This document shows positions 1 to 8,874 of a stretch of DNA of 64,000 nucleotides, one piece after another. This DNA is from an uncultured Eubacteriales bacterium (GTDB taxonomy: Bacteria; Bacillota; Clostridia; Peptostreptococcales; Anaerovoracaceae), in contig CACYPK010000003.1 in assembly GCA_902776285.1 (NCBI GenBank), positions 40,966-104,965 of the forward strand, read 5' to 3'. The first letter of the stretch is position 1. Every line of letters begins with the position of its first letter. Position numbers and translations under genes: made by a program. Below the pieces are notes generated by a model. That model worked only from the letters and a program-made list of their open reading frames with translations, searched no databases and was not told the origin of the DNA.

Positions 1-551
1 AGTACTCGGCTCTGAAAATAGACGGCAAGCGCGCTTACGACCTTGCGAGGTCGGGCGAGGACTTCGAAATAAAGCCGAGAGAGATCACTATATATGGAAA
101 TAAAGTAGATAAGATCGATCTTGAAAACGGAGAGATAGAGTTTGAAGTCACCTGTTCAAAGGGCACGTATATCCGGACGATCTGCGATGACATAGGCAGG
201 ACTCTCGGATGCGGCGCCGCCATGAAAGAGCTTACGCGTACGGCTTCGGGCTTCTTCAGGATAGAGGATTCATACACCATAGAAGAAGTCATCAACGCGT
301 CGACAGATGCTAAAAAGCTCGGAAAAATGACAGTTCCACCGGATATTACGCTCGAAAAGCTGGGAAAAGTCATACTTAACGATAACAGAGTTACCGCCTT
401 TATGAACGGAAACTCCACATGGAGCAGCGGATTCAGAGTCGTTGAGCGTTCGGACTTCGACGAGATATACCGCGTGTACGCAGGAGGCGAGTTCCTCGGC
501 TCAGCGGCGATCGAAAACGGATCGCTGGTCCCGAAAAAAGTGTTCAGATAA
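1..551 (+). CDS. truB: tRNA pseudouridine(55) synthase TruB, 3' part
   Basis: The gene is cut by the window start; the first complete codon is at base 3. TruB converts U55 of the tRNA T-loop to pseudouridine. The visible part opens at the conserved YSALKIDGKRAYDLAR block and continues through CSKGTYIRT, both hallmarks of the TruB catalytic domain. The catalytic Asp lies upstream, outside the window. The last 80 or so residues form the usual small C-terminal RNA-binding extension. An ATG at 222 lies inside the catalytic domain and is not a real start. The stop is 6 bases before ribF, so the two are probably co-transcribed, as in many Firmicutes. Confidence 0.93.
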   Translation, partial: YSALKIDGKRAYDLARSGEDFEIKPREITIYGNKVDKIDLENGEIEFEVTCSKGTYIRTICDDIGRTLGCGAAMKELTRTASGFFRIEDSYTIEEVINASTDAKKLGKMTVPPDITLEKLGKVILNDNRVTAFMNGNSTWSSGFRVVERSDFDEIYRVYAGGEFLGSAAIENGSLVPKKVFR

Positions 552-557
552 CGTATA

Positions 558-1514
558 ATGCAGATAATAAACAGCCTTGAACAATTGAATTTAGCTGAAA
601 AGACGTCAGTCGCCCTCGGTAACTTCGATGGAATACACGTCGGACACCGCGAGATCATGCTGAACGCGCTCGAGACCGCAAAGGAGAGAGGCCTGAAGTC
701 TCTTTGCTTTACGTTCTCGAACCACCCGTTCAATTTCATACTGAGACGTGATGACAGCGACCCGGACGCCGTCAAGCTGATCTGCACAGAAGACGAGAAG
801 ATCGGACTCATAGAAAACATGGGCTTTGACATCCTTGTGAACATGCCGTTTGACGAGCGCGTCATGAAGATGAGAGCGCATGATTTCTTTGCCGACATCG
901 TAAGAGACAAGCTGAACGCCGGACACGTTTCCATAGGTTTCAACTATACTTACGGCGCGAGGGCAGAAGGAAAACCCGCGATGCTTAAGGAAGAGTGCGA
1001 AAAAGCCGGGATCGGCATCAGCATACACGATGCCGTGACCGTAGAAGGCCATGTCGTGAGCTCAACACTCATCCGCGAGATGATAGCTACGGGCAACATG
1101 GAACTCACTGCCGCGTTTCTCGGAAGACCGTATTCGTTCTCGGGCACCGTCAGCCACGGCAAGAGACTCGGAAGCAAGATGGGCATTCCGACGATCAATA
1201 TTCCGGCTCCTGACAGGCAGATGCTGCCTCCGAACGGAGTGTATTTCAGCCGCATAGACATCGCCGGGACCACATATGACAGCGTCTCCAACCTGGGCGT
1301 AAACCCGACAGTCAACGGAGGCATAGCCGTCAGAAAGATAGAAACCAACATATTTGACTACGAGAGCCCTGAAGGAGGGGCATACGGCAAGGATGTGACC
1401 GTATACTTCGATCATTTCTCCAGAGGAGAGCGCAAATTCAGGGATAAAGAAGAGCTTTTCGCGCAGATCGCGAGAGACTGCGAAAACGCTCTGGAATATC
1501 GAAAAAAAAGATAG
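558..1514 (+). CDS. ribF: Bifunctional riboflavin kinase / FAD synthetase
   Basis: Makes FMN from riboflavin and then FAD from FMN. The N-terminal nucleotidyltransferase domain shows GNFDGIHVGH at residues 21-30 and VSSTLIREMI at 167-176. The C-terminal riboflavin kinase domain begins near residue 190 and shows GKRLGSKMGIPTINI at 201-215. The length, 318 residues, is normal for the family. The ATG is 6 bases after the truB stop and no Shine-Dalgarno is visible, so translational coupling to truB is likely. The truB-ribF-rpsO-pnp order is conserved in many bacteria. Confidence 0.96.
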   Translation: MQIINSLEQLNLAEKTSVALGNFDGIHVGHREIMLNALETAKERGLKSLCFTFSNHPFNFILRRDDSDPDAVKLICTEDEKIGLIENMGFDILVNMPFDERVMKMRAHDFFADIVRDKLNAGHVSIGFNYTYGARAEGKPAMLKEECEKAGIGISIHDAVTVEGHVVSSTLIREMIATGNMELTAAFLGRPYSFSGTVSHGKRLGSKMGIPTINIPAPDRQMLPPNGVYFSRIDIAGTTYDSVSNLGVNPTVNGGIAVRKIETNIFDYESPEGGAYGKDVTVYFDHFSRGERKFRDKEELFAQIARDCENALEYRKKR

Positions 1515-1540
1515 ACAACATGGGTCTTTCGTGTTAGTAT
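1512..1540 (+). promoter_or_regulatory. Candidate sigma-70 type promoter for rpsO
   Basis: TAGACA at 1512-1517 and TAGTAT at 1535-1540 are 17 bases apart. The -35 box overlaps the ribF stop codon. The predicted RNA would start near 1547, just before the structured rpsO leader. The match is good but not perfect (5/6 and 4/6). Confidence 0.5.
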
Positions 1541-1549
1541 ACCAATGTT

Positions 1550-1641
1550 GCAGTCAGAAGACTGCGGCACAACAACAATTCTATATACCCGCGCCGCAGA
1601 GGTTCGATGCTCCAACGGCTTCGCAGAGCGGGTGGATCGAA
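1550..1641 (+). promoter_or_regulatory. Structured rpsO leader, possible S15 autoregulatory element
   Basis: Three stems can be drawn by eye. A short hairpin pairs GCAGTC (1550-1555) with GACTGC (1560-1565). A competing stem pairs CTGCGGC (1562-1568) with GCCGCAG (1593-1599). A third stem pairs TTCGAT plus GCTC (1603-1612) with GAGC (1626-1629) and ATCGAA (1636-1641). It ends directly before the rpsO Shine-Dalgarno. S15 represses its own translation through leader RNA structures in several bacteria; that this leader binds S15 is inference. Confidence 0.5.
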
Positions 1642-1660
1642 AGAAAAGGAGTTTTTTATT

Positions 1661-1927
1661 ATGCTTACAAAAGAGAAAAAACAGGAAATCATCAAGGAAT
1701 ACGCGATCAAGGAAGGCGATACAGGATCCCCTGAGGTCCAGGTAGCTATCCTTACTTACAGGATCAATGACCTTAACGAGCATCTCAAAGAGCACCACAA
1801 GGACTTCCATTCGAGAAGAGGACTGCTCAAGATGGTAGGTCAGAGAAGAAACCTTCTCAAGTATCTGAGAGAAACTGATATCGAGAGATACAGAAGCCTT
1901 ATCGCACGTCTCGGACTGAGAAAGTAA
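1661..1927 (+). CDS. rpsO: 30S ribosomal protein S15
   Basis: An 88-residue protein of the platform of the small subunit that binds 16S rRNA with S6/S18. The sequence starts [20 protein letters not shown] and holds the conserved core with TGSPEVQVA and [15 protein letters not shown]. The chosen ATG follows an AAGAAAAGGAG ribosome site; an in-frame extension upstream to 1607 would run through the leader stem and is not part of S15. It has its own candidate promoter and a terminator after it, so it may be made alone as well as with truB-ribF. Confidence 0.97.
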   Translation: MLTKEKKQEIIKEYAIKEGDTGSPEVQVAILTYRINDLNEHLKEHHKDFHSRRGLLKMVGQRRNLLKYLRETDIERYRSLIARLGLRK

Positions 1928-1940
1928 TAAAAAGCATTTT

Positions 1941-1970
1941 AAGCGGGAGCAGGTCTCCCGCTTTGCTTGT
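1941..1970 (+). terminator. Rho-independent terminator after rpsO
   Basis: A 9-bp perfect stem (AAGCGGGAG at 1941-1949, CTCCCGCTT at 1955-1963) with a 5-base loop is followed by a T-rich tail. It separates rpsO from pnp. Confidence 0.8.
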
Positions 1971-2048
1971 ATAAATGGAGCACGTACAGGCAAGTGAGTT
2001 AATGCCCATAGGAGTGAATAATTAACAGGAAGGAGTTGTTAATAAGTA

Positions 2049-4181
2049 ATGGGTAGATTTGAAGATTACAGAACATTCAGAACAGCGCTGGGCGGCAGAC
2101 TTCTCGAGGTCGAGATCGGAAAGCTCGCCGAGCAGGCAAACGGACAGGCGACTGTCAGGTACGGTGACACTGTTGTGAGCTGCACCGTATGCGCAAGCAA
2201 GGAACCAAAGCAGGACGTCGATTTCTTCCCGCTGACATGCAACTTTGAGGAGAAGCTGTACGCGGTAGGAAAGATCCCGGGCGGATATATCAAGAGAGAA
2301 GGCCGTCCGAGCGAAAAGGCGACTCTCGTTTCGAGACTCATCGACAGACCGCTCAGACCTCTCTTCCCGAAGGGCTACAGAAATGATGTAGTAGTCGCGG
2401 CGACCGCTCTGTCGGTAGACCATGACTGCTCGCCGGAAGTAGCTTCCCTTATCGGAACATCGACAGCCATCGCCATCTCGGACATCCCTTGGGACGGCCC
2501 AACAGCAGGCGTGGTAGTCGGAAGAGTAGACGGTGAATTCGTCATCAACCCGACATTCGAACAGAGACAGGTTTCCGACCTCAACCTCACAGTCTGCGGT
2601 ACTGAAGAGGCCATCATGATGGTAGAAGCCGGAGCACAGGAGCTTCCTGAAGACCAGATGCTCGAGGCGATCCTTTTCGGACACGATGAGATCAAGAACA
2701 TCTGCAGATTCATCAAGGAGATCGTTGCCGAAGTAGGCAAAGAAAAGATGGATTATGTAGTGTTCAAGGCCGGCGAAGACGTTGACGCCGCAGTCAGAGA
2801 ATTTGCTACACAGAAGATGGTGGACGCCATCTACACAGTCGAAAAGCAGGAGAGAATGGCCAACATGGACGCTGTCGCTGTTGAGACTAAGGAGCATTTC
2901 GCTGAGGAATTCGAGGACAGAATGGCTGAAGTCGATGAAGTCCTCTACAACATCAAGAAGGAAGAAGTCAGACGCAGGATCCTCGAAGAAGGAGTACGTC
3001 CTGACAACAGAAGACCTGACGAGATCAGACCGCTCTGGAGCGAGACAGGTTATCTCCCAAGAGCTCACGGATCCGGACTCTTCAAGAGAGGCCAGACTCA
3101 GGTCCTGTCCATCGCTACACTCGCGCCGCTTTCCGAGGCTCAGTACCTGGACGGCATCGATGACGATGTGACACGCAAGAGATACATGCATCAGTACAAC
3201 TTCCCTGGATACTGCACAGGCGAGGCTAAGCCGAGCAGATCGCCGGGAAGAAGAGAGATCGGACATGGAGCTCTCGCTGAGAGAGCGCTCATGCCGGTGC
3301 TCCCTGACGCTGACGAATTCCCGTACGCCATCAGAGTCGTCTCCGAGGTAATGTCCTCCAACGGTTCTTCGTCGATGGCGTCGACATGCGGCTCCACACT
3401 CGCGCTGATGGATGCCGGCGTTCCTATCAAGAAGCCTGTATCGGGTATCGCGATGGGACTCATCGAAGGATTCAACGAAGACGGTTCCAGCAAGTTCGCC
3501 ATACTTTCGGACATCCAGGGAATGGAAGACTTTCTGGGCGACATGGACTTCAAGGTCACAGGTACCCCTGACGGCGTAACCGCGCTGCAGATGGACATCA
3601 AGGTCCACGGACTCAACAGAGAGATCCTCAAGCAGGCTCTCGACCAGGCAAAGATCGGCAGAGCGCACATCCTCGAGAACATGCTCGAAGAGATCCCTGA
3701 GCCTCGCAAGGAACTCAGCAAGTACGCTCCTAGATTCATCAGCATGAGAGTCGACCCTGATAAGATCAGACTCGTCATCGGACCGGGAGGCAAGACTGTC
3801 AACAGGATCGTTGAAGAGACAGGCGCCAAGATCGACATCTCTGACGATGATGTCGGATTCATCGCTATCTACGCGGTCGACCAGGAGAGCGCTGAGGCGG
3901 CAAGAAGAGAGATCGAGCTCATCACGAAGGACGTCGAGGTAGGTGAGACTTACGAAGGTAAGGTCACAAGGATCATGAACTTTGGCGCTTTCATCGAGAT
4001 CCTGCCGGGCAAGGAAGGCCTGCTGCACATCTCAAAGATGGCGGATCACAGAGTCGCCAAGGTAGAAGATGTGATGAACATCGGTGATGTGGTCAAGGTG
4101 AAGGTCACTGAGATCGACAGCCAGAACCGCATCAACCTTGAAAGACCGGACGTTAAGCGTTCTGACTCCAGAAGAAAATAA
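2049..4181 (+). CDS. pnp: Polyribonucleotide nucleotidyltransferase (PNPase)
   Basis: A 3'-to-5' phosphorolytic exoribonuclease, normally trimeric, acting in mRNA turnover. The 710-residue protein has the standard order: first RNase PH domain (about 15-145, with [24 protein letters not shown] core), an all-helical linker, the second RNase PH domain (about 320-530), a KH domain with the IGPGG loop near 577-581, and an S1 domain starting near 630. The length is normal. An AGGAG lies about 13 bases before the ATG, a rather long spacing, but no better start is in frame. It is separated from rpsO by a terminator, so it probably has its own promoter in 1965-2030. Confidence 0.97.
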   Translation: MGRFEDYRTFRTALGGRLLEVEIGKLAEQANGQATVRYGDTVVSCTVCASKEPKQDVDFFPLTCNFEEKLYAVGKIPGGYIKREGRPSEKATLVSRLIDRPLRPLFPKGYRNDVVVAATALSVDHDCSPEVASLIGTSTAIAISDIPWDGPTAGVVVGRVDGEFVINPTFEQRQVSDLNLTVCGTEEAIMMVEAGAQELPEDQMLEAILFGHDEIKNICRFIKEIVAEVGKEKMDYVVFKAGEDVDAAVREFATQKMVDAIYTVEKQERMANMDAVAVETKEHFAEEFEDRMAEVDEVLYNIKKEEVRRRILEEGVRPDNRRPDEIRPLWSETGYLPRAHGSGLFKRGQTQVLSIATLAPLSEAQYLDGIDDDVTRKRYMHQYNFPGYCTGEAKPSRSPGRREIGHGALAERALMPVLPDADEFPYAIRVVSEVMSSNGSSSMASTCGSTLALMDAGVPIKKPVSGIAMGLIEGFNEDGSSKFAILSDIQGMEDFLGDMDFKVTGTPDGVTALQMDIKVHGLNREILKQALDQAKIGRAHILENMLEEIPEPRKELSKYAPRFISMRVDPDKIRLVIGPGGKTVNRIVEETGAKIDISDDDVGFIAIYAVDQESAEAARREIELITKDVEVGETYEGKVTRIMNFGAFIEILPGKEGLLHISKMADHRVAKVEDVMNIGDVVKVKVTEIDSQNRINLERPDVKRSDSRRK

Positions 4182-4189
4182 TTAATAAT

Positions 4190-4342
4190 AGGGCGCTTAC
4201 ATACCCCGAGAAGGAGACTCTGCGGCAGCCGGCACTTAGCGATTGGCGAGCAGCGCAGCTGCGAAGCCAGAGCTTAGTACCGCTGCGTTAAGCCGCAGCG
4301 AGGCGAGAGCCGTGCTCCGTCGAGGGGACATGTAAGCGCCCT
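4190..4342 (+). repeat. Large imperfect hairpin element between pnp and ppk1
   Basis: AGGGCGCTTACAT (4190-4202) is perfectly complementary to ATGTAAGCGCCCT (4330-4342), and CCCC at 4204-4207 can extend the stem with GGGG at 4324-4327. Inside are further pairings: CGCTGCG with CGCAGCG around 4281-4300, CTGCGGC (4219-4225) with GCCGCAG (4292-4298), and an imperfect GGCACTTAGC with GCTTAGTACC. It holds no ORF of note. The 3' arm is followed by TTTGTATAAAAA and then the ppk1 ATG only 11 bases later. It could be a terminator for pnp, a dispersed repeat (REP/MITE-like), or a leader RNA for ppk1. Confidence 0.65.
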
Positions 4343-4353
4343 TTGTATAAAAA

Positions 4354-6360
4354 ATGCTCTACGAAGAAGGATTCACGCAAAACAGAGAAATATCCTGGCT
4401 CAGGTATAATGAGCGCGTGCTTGACGAGGCGCTTGATGAAAAGGTGCCTCTGTTTGAACGCCTTCGTTTTATCGCCATCTTTGTTTCGAATCTCGAAGAG
4501 TTCTTTAAGGTCAGAGTCGGGAGCCTTCTGGGTGAGGACGAAGAAGGCGATGACGATATAGATGAGAAGTCGGGAATGACTGCCGCGGATCAGCTTCGCC
4601 GCATACACGAGCTGGTGCCGGGGCTTCTGCTGAAGAAGGACATGGCTTACAGCGTGGTCGAAAGCAAGCTGACAGCGGCCGGAGTCGAAAGGCTCGAGCC
4701 ATGGCAGCTGAACGAGGATGACAAGGGCAGATGCTTTGACTTCTTCAGGGACGATATCAAGGACACTCTGAGCGTCAGAGTGCTGGATGTGCGCGACCCG
4801 CTGCCCTCGATGGACGAAGAAAAGCCGTATATCATATCTGCGCTTGACGCGGAGCTTGAAGACAAGTTCGGATTCATTGATATGCCGAAAGACATGCCTC
4901 AGGTGCTTGTTCTCCCGGGAGACCATTTCAGATATGTGCTGACTGAAGACATCATAAAGATGTTTGCGGACACACTGTTCATACCGTTCGTGCCTCTGGA
5001 GACCTTTGTTACGGATATCGCCAGGAACGCCGAGGCTAAGGGCGGGACCGGCAGCGCCAATACGGCCGTTGAGATGCGCGACGTTTTAAAACGCCGCGGG
5101 AACGGTCCTGCGGACAAGCTGATAACAGACGGACATCCGGGCAAAAAACTCAGGGACTATTTTGCCGGGAACCTCGACCTTGATGAAAGGCAGATGTTCA
5201 CGACCACCAGGATCAGCTTTTCCTATGTCGATGAGCTATGGAAAAAGATCCCGGCTGAGCTTAAGAGCGGCCTAGAATACGCTCCGCATGTCCCGCATGA
5301 TCAGACAAAGGACATAGGCGGCAGCATAATGAAGGCCGTCAAAAAGAGGGACCGTCTCTCAGCTTATCCGGAAGACTCGATGGATCTGCTGCTGGGGCTC
5401 CTGAGAGAAGCGTCGTTCTCGGACGAGGTCAAAGAGATACGCATCACCATCTACCGCCTGGCTTCCAACCCGCGCATAGCGGATTATCTGATATACGCCG
5501 CCAGAAACGGCAAGAAGGTAAGGGTGGTGCTCGAGCTTCGCGCAAGGTTCGACGAAGAAAAGAATCTCCGGTGGGCCGACAGGCTCTCTGCCGCCGGCTG
5601 CAGGGTCTACTTCGGGACCAACAAATACAAGGTCCATTCCAAGATGTGCCAGATCGTCACTGAGCATGTTTTCAGGGATGGCAGATCCGAAAAGAGATAC
5701 ATCACCCAGATATCAACAGGCAATTACAACGAAAAGACCGCGAAACAGTATACGGACCTGTCGCTGATCACATACGACCAGGAGATAGGAAAGGCCGCTT
5801 CAAGGCTGTTCAAGGACATCTGCAAGGAACAGATAGACACGAAAGGGCGCAAGGAAGGCAAGGGATACGGCCCGCTTCTTGTATCGCCTGTTTCCATGCG
5901 CGCCGAGCTTATGCGTCTTATCAGACGCGAGACTAAGAAGGGAAGCTCCGGCAGGATATTCTTTAAGGTCAATTCTCTTGCTGATGAAGGAATTATCGAG
6001 GCCCTCATGGAGGCATCATGCGCCGGATGTCAGGTGCGCATGATAGTCCGCGGCATATGCTGCATGCTGCCGGGAATAGAGGGATGCACAGAGAATGTTT
6101 GCATAGTGAACAAGGTCGGAAGGTTCCTTGAGCACTCTAGAGTGTATATATTCGGTGAGGGCCTGAGCGAGGTCATGTATATCTCATCCGCTGACCTCAT
6201 GACGCGCAATCTCGACAGGAGAGTAGAAGTCGCGTGTCCGGTAAGGAACGGCAAAATAAGAGACCGCATACGCGGCATCATGAAAGGCGTCTGGTGCGAC
6301 ATGGATAAGGGAAGAGTACTGCTGCCCGACGGCACATACGGGCGAAAGCCGAGTGTTTAG
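4354..6360 (+). CDS. ppk1: Polyphosphate kinase 1
   Basis: Makes inorganic polyphosphate from the gamma-phosphate of ATP, reversibly. The N-terminal region shows the family block REISWLRYNERVLDEAL and the FVSNLEEFFKVRVG block. The two histidines of the phospholipase-D-like C-terminal half are visible: His428 in KVHSKM (the phospho-acceptor position) and His594 in LEHSRVYIF. The 668-residue length is slightly short but complete. No Shine-Dalgarno stands before the ATG; the start lies 11 bases after the 3' arm of the large hairpin at 4190-4342, so expression may depend on that structure. It is followed by a bidirectional terminator. Confidence 0.95.
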   Translation: MLYEEGFTQNREISWLRYNERVLDEALDEKVPLFERLRFIAIFVSNLEEFFKVRVGSLLGEDEEGDDDIDEKSGMTAADQLRRIHELVPGLLLKKDMAYSVVESKLTAAGVERLEPWQLNEDDKGRCFDFFRDDIKDTLSVRVLDVRDPLPSMDEEKPYIISALDAELEDKFGFIDMPKDMPQVLVLPGDHFRYVLTEDIIKMFADTLFIPFVPLETFVTDIARNAEAKGGTGSANTAVEMRDVLKRRGNGPADKLITDGHPGKKLRDYFAGNLDLDERQMFTTTRISFSYVDELWKKIPAELKSGLEYAPHVPHDQTKDIGGSIMKAVKKRDRLSAYPEDSMDLLLGLLREASFSDEVKEIRITIYRLASNPRIADYLIYAARNGKKVRVVLELRARFDEEKNLRWADRLSAAGCRVYFGTNKYKVHSKMCQIVTEHVFRDGRSEKRYITQISTGNYNEKTAKQYTDLSLITYDQEIGKAASRLFKDICKEQIDTKGRKEGKGYGPLLVSPVSMRAELMRLIRRETKKGSSGRIFFKVNSLADEGIIEALMEASCAGCQVRMIVRGICCMLPGIEGCTENVCIVNKVGRFLEHSRVYIFGEGLSEVMYISSADLMTRNLDRRVEVACPVRNGKIRDRIRGIMKGVWCDMDKGRVLLPDGTYGRKPSV

Positions 6361-6387
6361 ATATCATCTATAGAAGATCAAAAAAAA

Positions 6388-6411
6388 AATGCCGGCCTCA
6401 GTGCCGGCATT
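6388..6411. terminator. Bidirectional terminator between ppk1 and the convergent small gene
   Basis: AATGCCGGC (6388-6396) pairs with GCCGGCATT (6403-6411) over a 6-base loop. A run of nine or ten A on the left gives a strong U-tract for minus-strand transcripts, and TTT on the right a weak one for ppk1. It sits one base beyond the stop of the minus-strand gene. Confidence 0.85.
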
Positions 6412-6412
6412 T

Positions 6413-6727
6413 TCAGTGGATGTTCCTTTTTCTTTTTTCGACTTCGGCGTCTGTAGGGAAGAACAGTGTGTGATAGTCTCCGTCCGGTCCGCCTGTCCCG
6501 TCAGGCCCGCCTTCCGGGTCGTCATCATCATCAATGACGGTGTAAGTCGCGCTCTTCTGTATCGCTTCGGAGATAAACTCGGACAGTCTGTTAATAAGGG
6601 ACTCAAAGGCGCCCGAAACCCGTTCGCCCATAGGGTTTTCGGCATTCTCTTCGCTCTGCCCGTATCTAACGAGAGCGTAGATCACTATTCCTATAACGAC
6701 CAGAAGGCCAAGCAGAATCAGCGGCAT
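6413..6727 (-). CDS. Small single-pass membrane protein, function unknown
   Basis: A 104-residue protein that I do not recognise. It starts MPLILLGLLVVIGIVIYALV, a single membrane segment at residues 2-20, then a soluble stretch with an amphipathic helix (FESLINRLSEFISEAIQ) and an acidic-glycine tail with five consecutive Asp. The ATG at 6727 was chosen over one 11 codons upstream because a GGAG lies 6 to 7 bases before it. A candidate minus-strand promoter and a strong terminator bracket it, so it is probably a real single-gene unit. Confidence 0.6.
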   Translation of the reverse strand: MPLILLGLLVVIGIVIYALVRYGQSEENAENPMGERVSGAFESLINRLSEFISEAIQKSATYTVIDDDDDPEGGPDGTGGPDGDYHTLFFPTDAEVEKRKRNIH

Positions 6728-6760
6728 TTCGATCTCCGTTCTTTCCGATCTTTGAAACAT

Positions 6761-6789
6761 ATTTTAGCATAAGTGACAATTGTGTTGAA
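6761..6789 (-). promoter_or_regulatory. Candidate promoter of the small membrane protein gene
   Basis: On the minus strand, TTCAAC (6789-6784) and TAAAAT (6766-6761) are 17 bases apart and lie about 35 bases upstream of the ATG. The -35 match is modest. Confidence 0.4.
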
Positions 6790-6827
6790 TTGTTTTTAAA
6801 ACAAGATTCAGATATTTGCGTAATCAG

Positions 6828-6856
6828 TTGTATTTGTTAACCACAGTGTGTATAAT
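6828..6856 (+). promoter_or_regulatory. Promoter of the polysaccharide locus
   Basis: TTGTAT (6828-6833), 17 bases, TATAAT (6851-6856). It faces the LCP gene and is the best promoter match in the region. The roughly 100-base leader that follows contains TGCGGA (6887-6892) complementary to TCCGCA (6921-6926), and no other gene. Confidence 0.65.
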
Positions 6857-6957
6857 CCTACACGATATTGGGTATAGGAGATATGATGCGGAGAGCGGCC
6901 GCGTATTTTTATGAAATCGGTCCGCACATTATATATTAAGTTGTCTTTAATCCACTG

Positions 6958-8043
6958 ATGAGTTCATATACAGACCGCAAACAAGTAAAGAAAAAGACGC
7001 TCATGATCGTACTTGCGATCATCCTGGCTCTGGCCCTTATAGGCGCGGCAGCATACCTGCTGGACCTGCGCGGTGAAGAGGGGCAGTTTGGCGACACGGG
7101 TCTTTGGGACGAAGACGAAGAAGAAGAGATCTACCTTACCATTAATGATGTCGACTATGTCAGCACTGACGACATCGACGCCTACGTGATCGCCGGCACG
7201 GACGGCGGCGGCGTAGATAAGGGAGAGAACTTCAACGGCGACCTCGCCGACTTTGTGACATTGCTCGTAATAGACAATACTACAGAGAAGTTTGCGTTCT
7301 ATCCAATCAGCCGCAATACCATGGTATACGTACCGGTGATGAATGAAGACGGCGATATACAGGATTTCGCTTATGAGCAGCTGTGCACAGCGCACTGGTA
7401 CGGTCACGACGAGAACGAGAGGAATTACAACCTGGCGGAAGCAACGTCCGAGGCCGTGGGCGGTCTCGAGATCGATGGCTACTACGTTCTCAACATGAAA
7501 GACGTAGGCACGGTGAATGACACCATAGGCGGAGTCACGGTAGAGATAGATCAGGACATGACAGACCTCGACCCAGCGTTCACCGAAGGCGCTTCGGTGC
7601 GCCTCACCGGCAAGCAGACCGAGAACTATCTGAGAGCCAGGATGGGCGTAGGCGACGGCTCCAACGCCGGCCGCATGCAGAGACAGCAGCAATACATGAT
7701 GAACGCCTACGATCTCATAATAGGTCAGCTGCGCGAAAACCCGGATTACGTGAACGATCTCTATGACCAGCTCACCGACATCGTGGAAAGCGACGGCAGT
7801 CCTAAGCGCGTGTCTCAGATCGCTAACCGCATTTTGAAGTACGACAACATGGGCTTCATCAACTTCACGGGTGAGACCAAGATCAACGACACCATAGGCG
7901 AGGGAATAGAACACGAGGAATTCTACACTGACCCTGACTCCCTGCTCACAGGACTCAGAAAGGTCATCAACATAAGCGAATATACCGGAGACGATGACGA
8001 AGACGAAGACATCGTCATAGAAGACGAAACAGGGGAAGAATAA
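6958..8043 (+). CDS. LytR-CpsA-Psr (LCP) family cell-wall polymer ligase
   Basis: LCP proteins transfer undecaprenyl-linked glycopolymers to peptidoglycan outside the cell. The 361-residue protein has a short basic N-terminus, one membrane anchor at about 14-36, and an extracellular LCP domain. The core is recognisable in DGGGVDKG, the DFVTLLVIDNTTEKFAFYPI strand block followed by SRNT (usually S-I-P-R-D-T), and LRARMGVGDGSNAGRMQRQQ with the conserved Arg residues. The C-terminus is acidic. It heads the locus with its own promoter; no clear Shine-Dalgarno precedes the ATG. It is the likely attachment enzyme for the polymer made by the genes to 25.8 kb. Confidence 0.88.
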   Translation: MSSYTDRKQVKKKTLMIVLAIILALALIGAAAYLLDLRGEEGQFGDTGLWDEDEEEEIYLTINDVDYVSTDDIDAYVIAGTDGGGVDKGENFNGDLADFVTLLVIDNTTEKFAFYPISRNTMVYVPVMNEDGDIQDFAYEQLCTAHWYGHDENERNYNLAEATSEAVGGLEIDGYYVLNMKDVGTVNDTIGGVTVEIDQDMTDLDPAFTEGASVRLTGKQTENYLRARMGVGDGSNAGRMQRQQQYMMNAYDLIIGQLRENPDYVNDLYDQLTDIVESDGSPKRVSQIANRILKYDNMGFINFTGETKINDTIGEGIEHEEFYTDPDSLLTGLRKVINISEYTGDDDEDEDIVIEDETGEE

Positions 8044-8067
8044 AAGGGACTGAGTTAAAGGACGTAA

Positions 8068-8874
8068 ATGGATCAGAACAAGGAATTTGAACTTAGAGAC
8101 ATAAACAGCGAAGAGATGGAGATAGATCTTCTTGATCTTTTCGCTTACTATTTTACAAAACTGAAGTGGATAATAGGCGGATTCATCCTGGCAGCGCTCA
8201 TAGCGGGACTCGTGACGAAGTTCGCCATAACACCGCTGTATACGGCCACGGCCAAGATGTACATGGTGAGCTCTTCCTCACAGTCAGTTGTGGACCTCAC
8301 AGACCTCAACATAGGTACATCCATATCCAGCGACTATGTGGAGCTGCTCAAGACAAGGCCTATCATAGAGAGCGTCATAAAAGAGCAGGATCTCGAATAC
8401 AGTTACACAGAGCTTGTAAATATGCTCAGCCTGTCGGTCATAAACGACACCAGGATAATTAAGATAGATGTCACGAGCGCGGACCCTAGGGAAGCCATGC
8501 AGATAGCCAACGCGCTGGCAGACCACGGAGTATCCGATCTGCCTAAACTGATGGAGACTCCGGAGCCTCATATAGCTGAATATGCCATAATACCGGTCGT
8601 CAAGAGTTCGCCGAGCCTTGCAAAGAATACTGTGATAGGCGCTCTGCTCGGGCTGCTGCTGATGCTCGCCATATTCACTGTCAAGTACCTGACAGATGAC
8701 ACATTCAAGACAGCTGAAGACATAGAAAAGGAATTCGGCGTCATGCCTATGACCGTGATACCTGAAGGCAGGATCGGCGGTCTCGAAAGCGAAGCGACTG
8801 ATGCAAAGACCGCCAGGCGCAGCAGAAAGAAGAAAAAGGCCGTGTATTACAGCGGCAAGAGGAGTGACAAGTGA
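8068..8874 (+). CDS. Polysaccharide chain-length / kinase activator protein (Wzz, CpsC/YwqC family)
   Basis: A 268-residue membrane adaptor that sets polymer length and activates the partner tyrosine kinase. It has two membrane segments (about 31-52 and 188-207) enclosing an extracytoplasmic domain, and the typical proximal pattern after the first segment (FAITPLYTATAKMYM). The C-terminus is short, basic and cytoplasmic, as in Firmicutes where the kinase is a separate protein. An AAAGGA lies 6 bases before the ATG. Its stop overlaps the start of the kinase gene. Confidence 0.9.
   Translation: MDQNKEFELRDINSEEMEIDLLDLFAYYFTKLKWIIGGFILAALIAGLVTKFAITPLYTATAKMYMVSSSSQSVVDLTDLNIGTSISSDYVELLKTRPIIESVIKEQDLEYSYTELVNMLSLSVINDTRIIKIDVTSADPREAMQIANALADHGVSDLPKLMETPEPHIAEYAIIPVVKSSPSLAKNTVIGALLGLLLMLAIFTVKYLTDDTFKTAEDIEKEFGVMPMTVIPEGRIGGLESEATDAKTARRSRKKKKAVYYSGKRSDK

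Noticed and set aside
2022..4028. A 668-codon open frame on the minus strand opposite pnp, and similar long antisense frames opposite ileS (27828-29267, 29424-30887), plsX, pgk and pheT
   Set aside because: They mirror strongly biased codons of well-identified genes, match no family I know, and have no ribosome sites or promoters.
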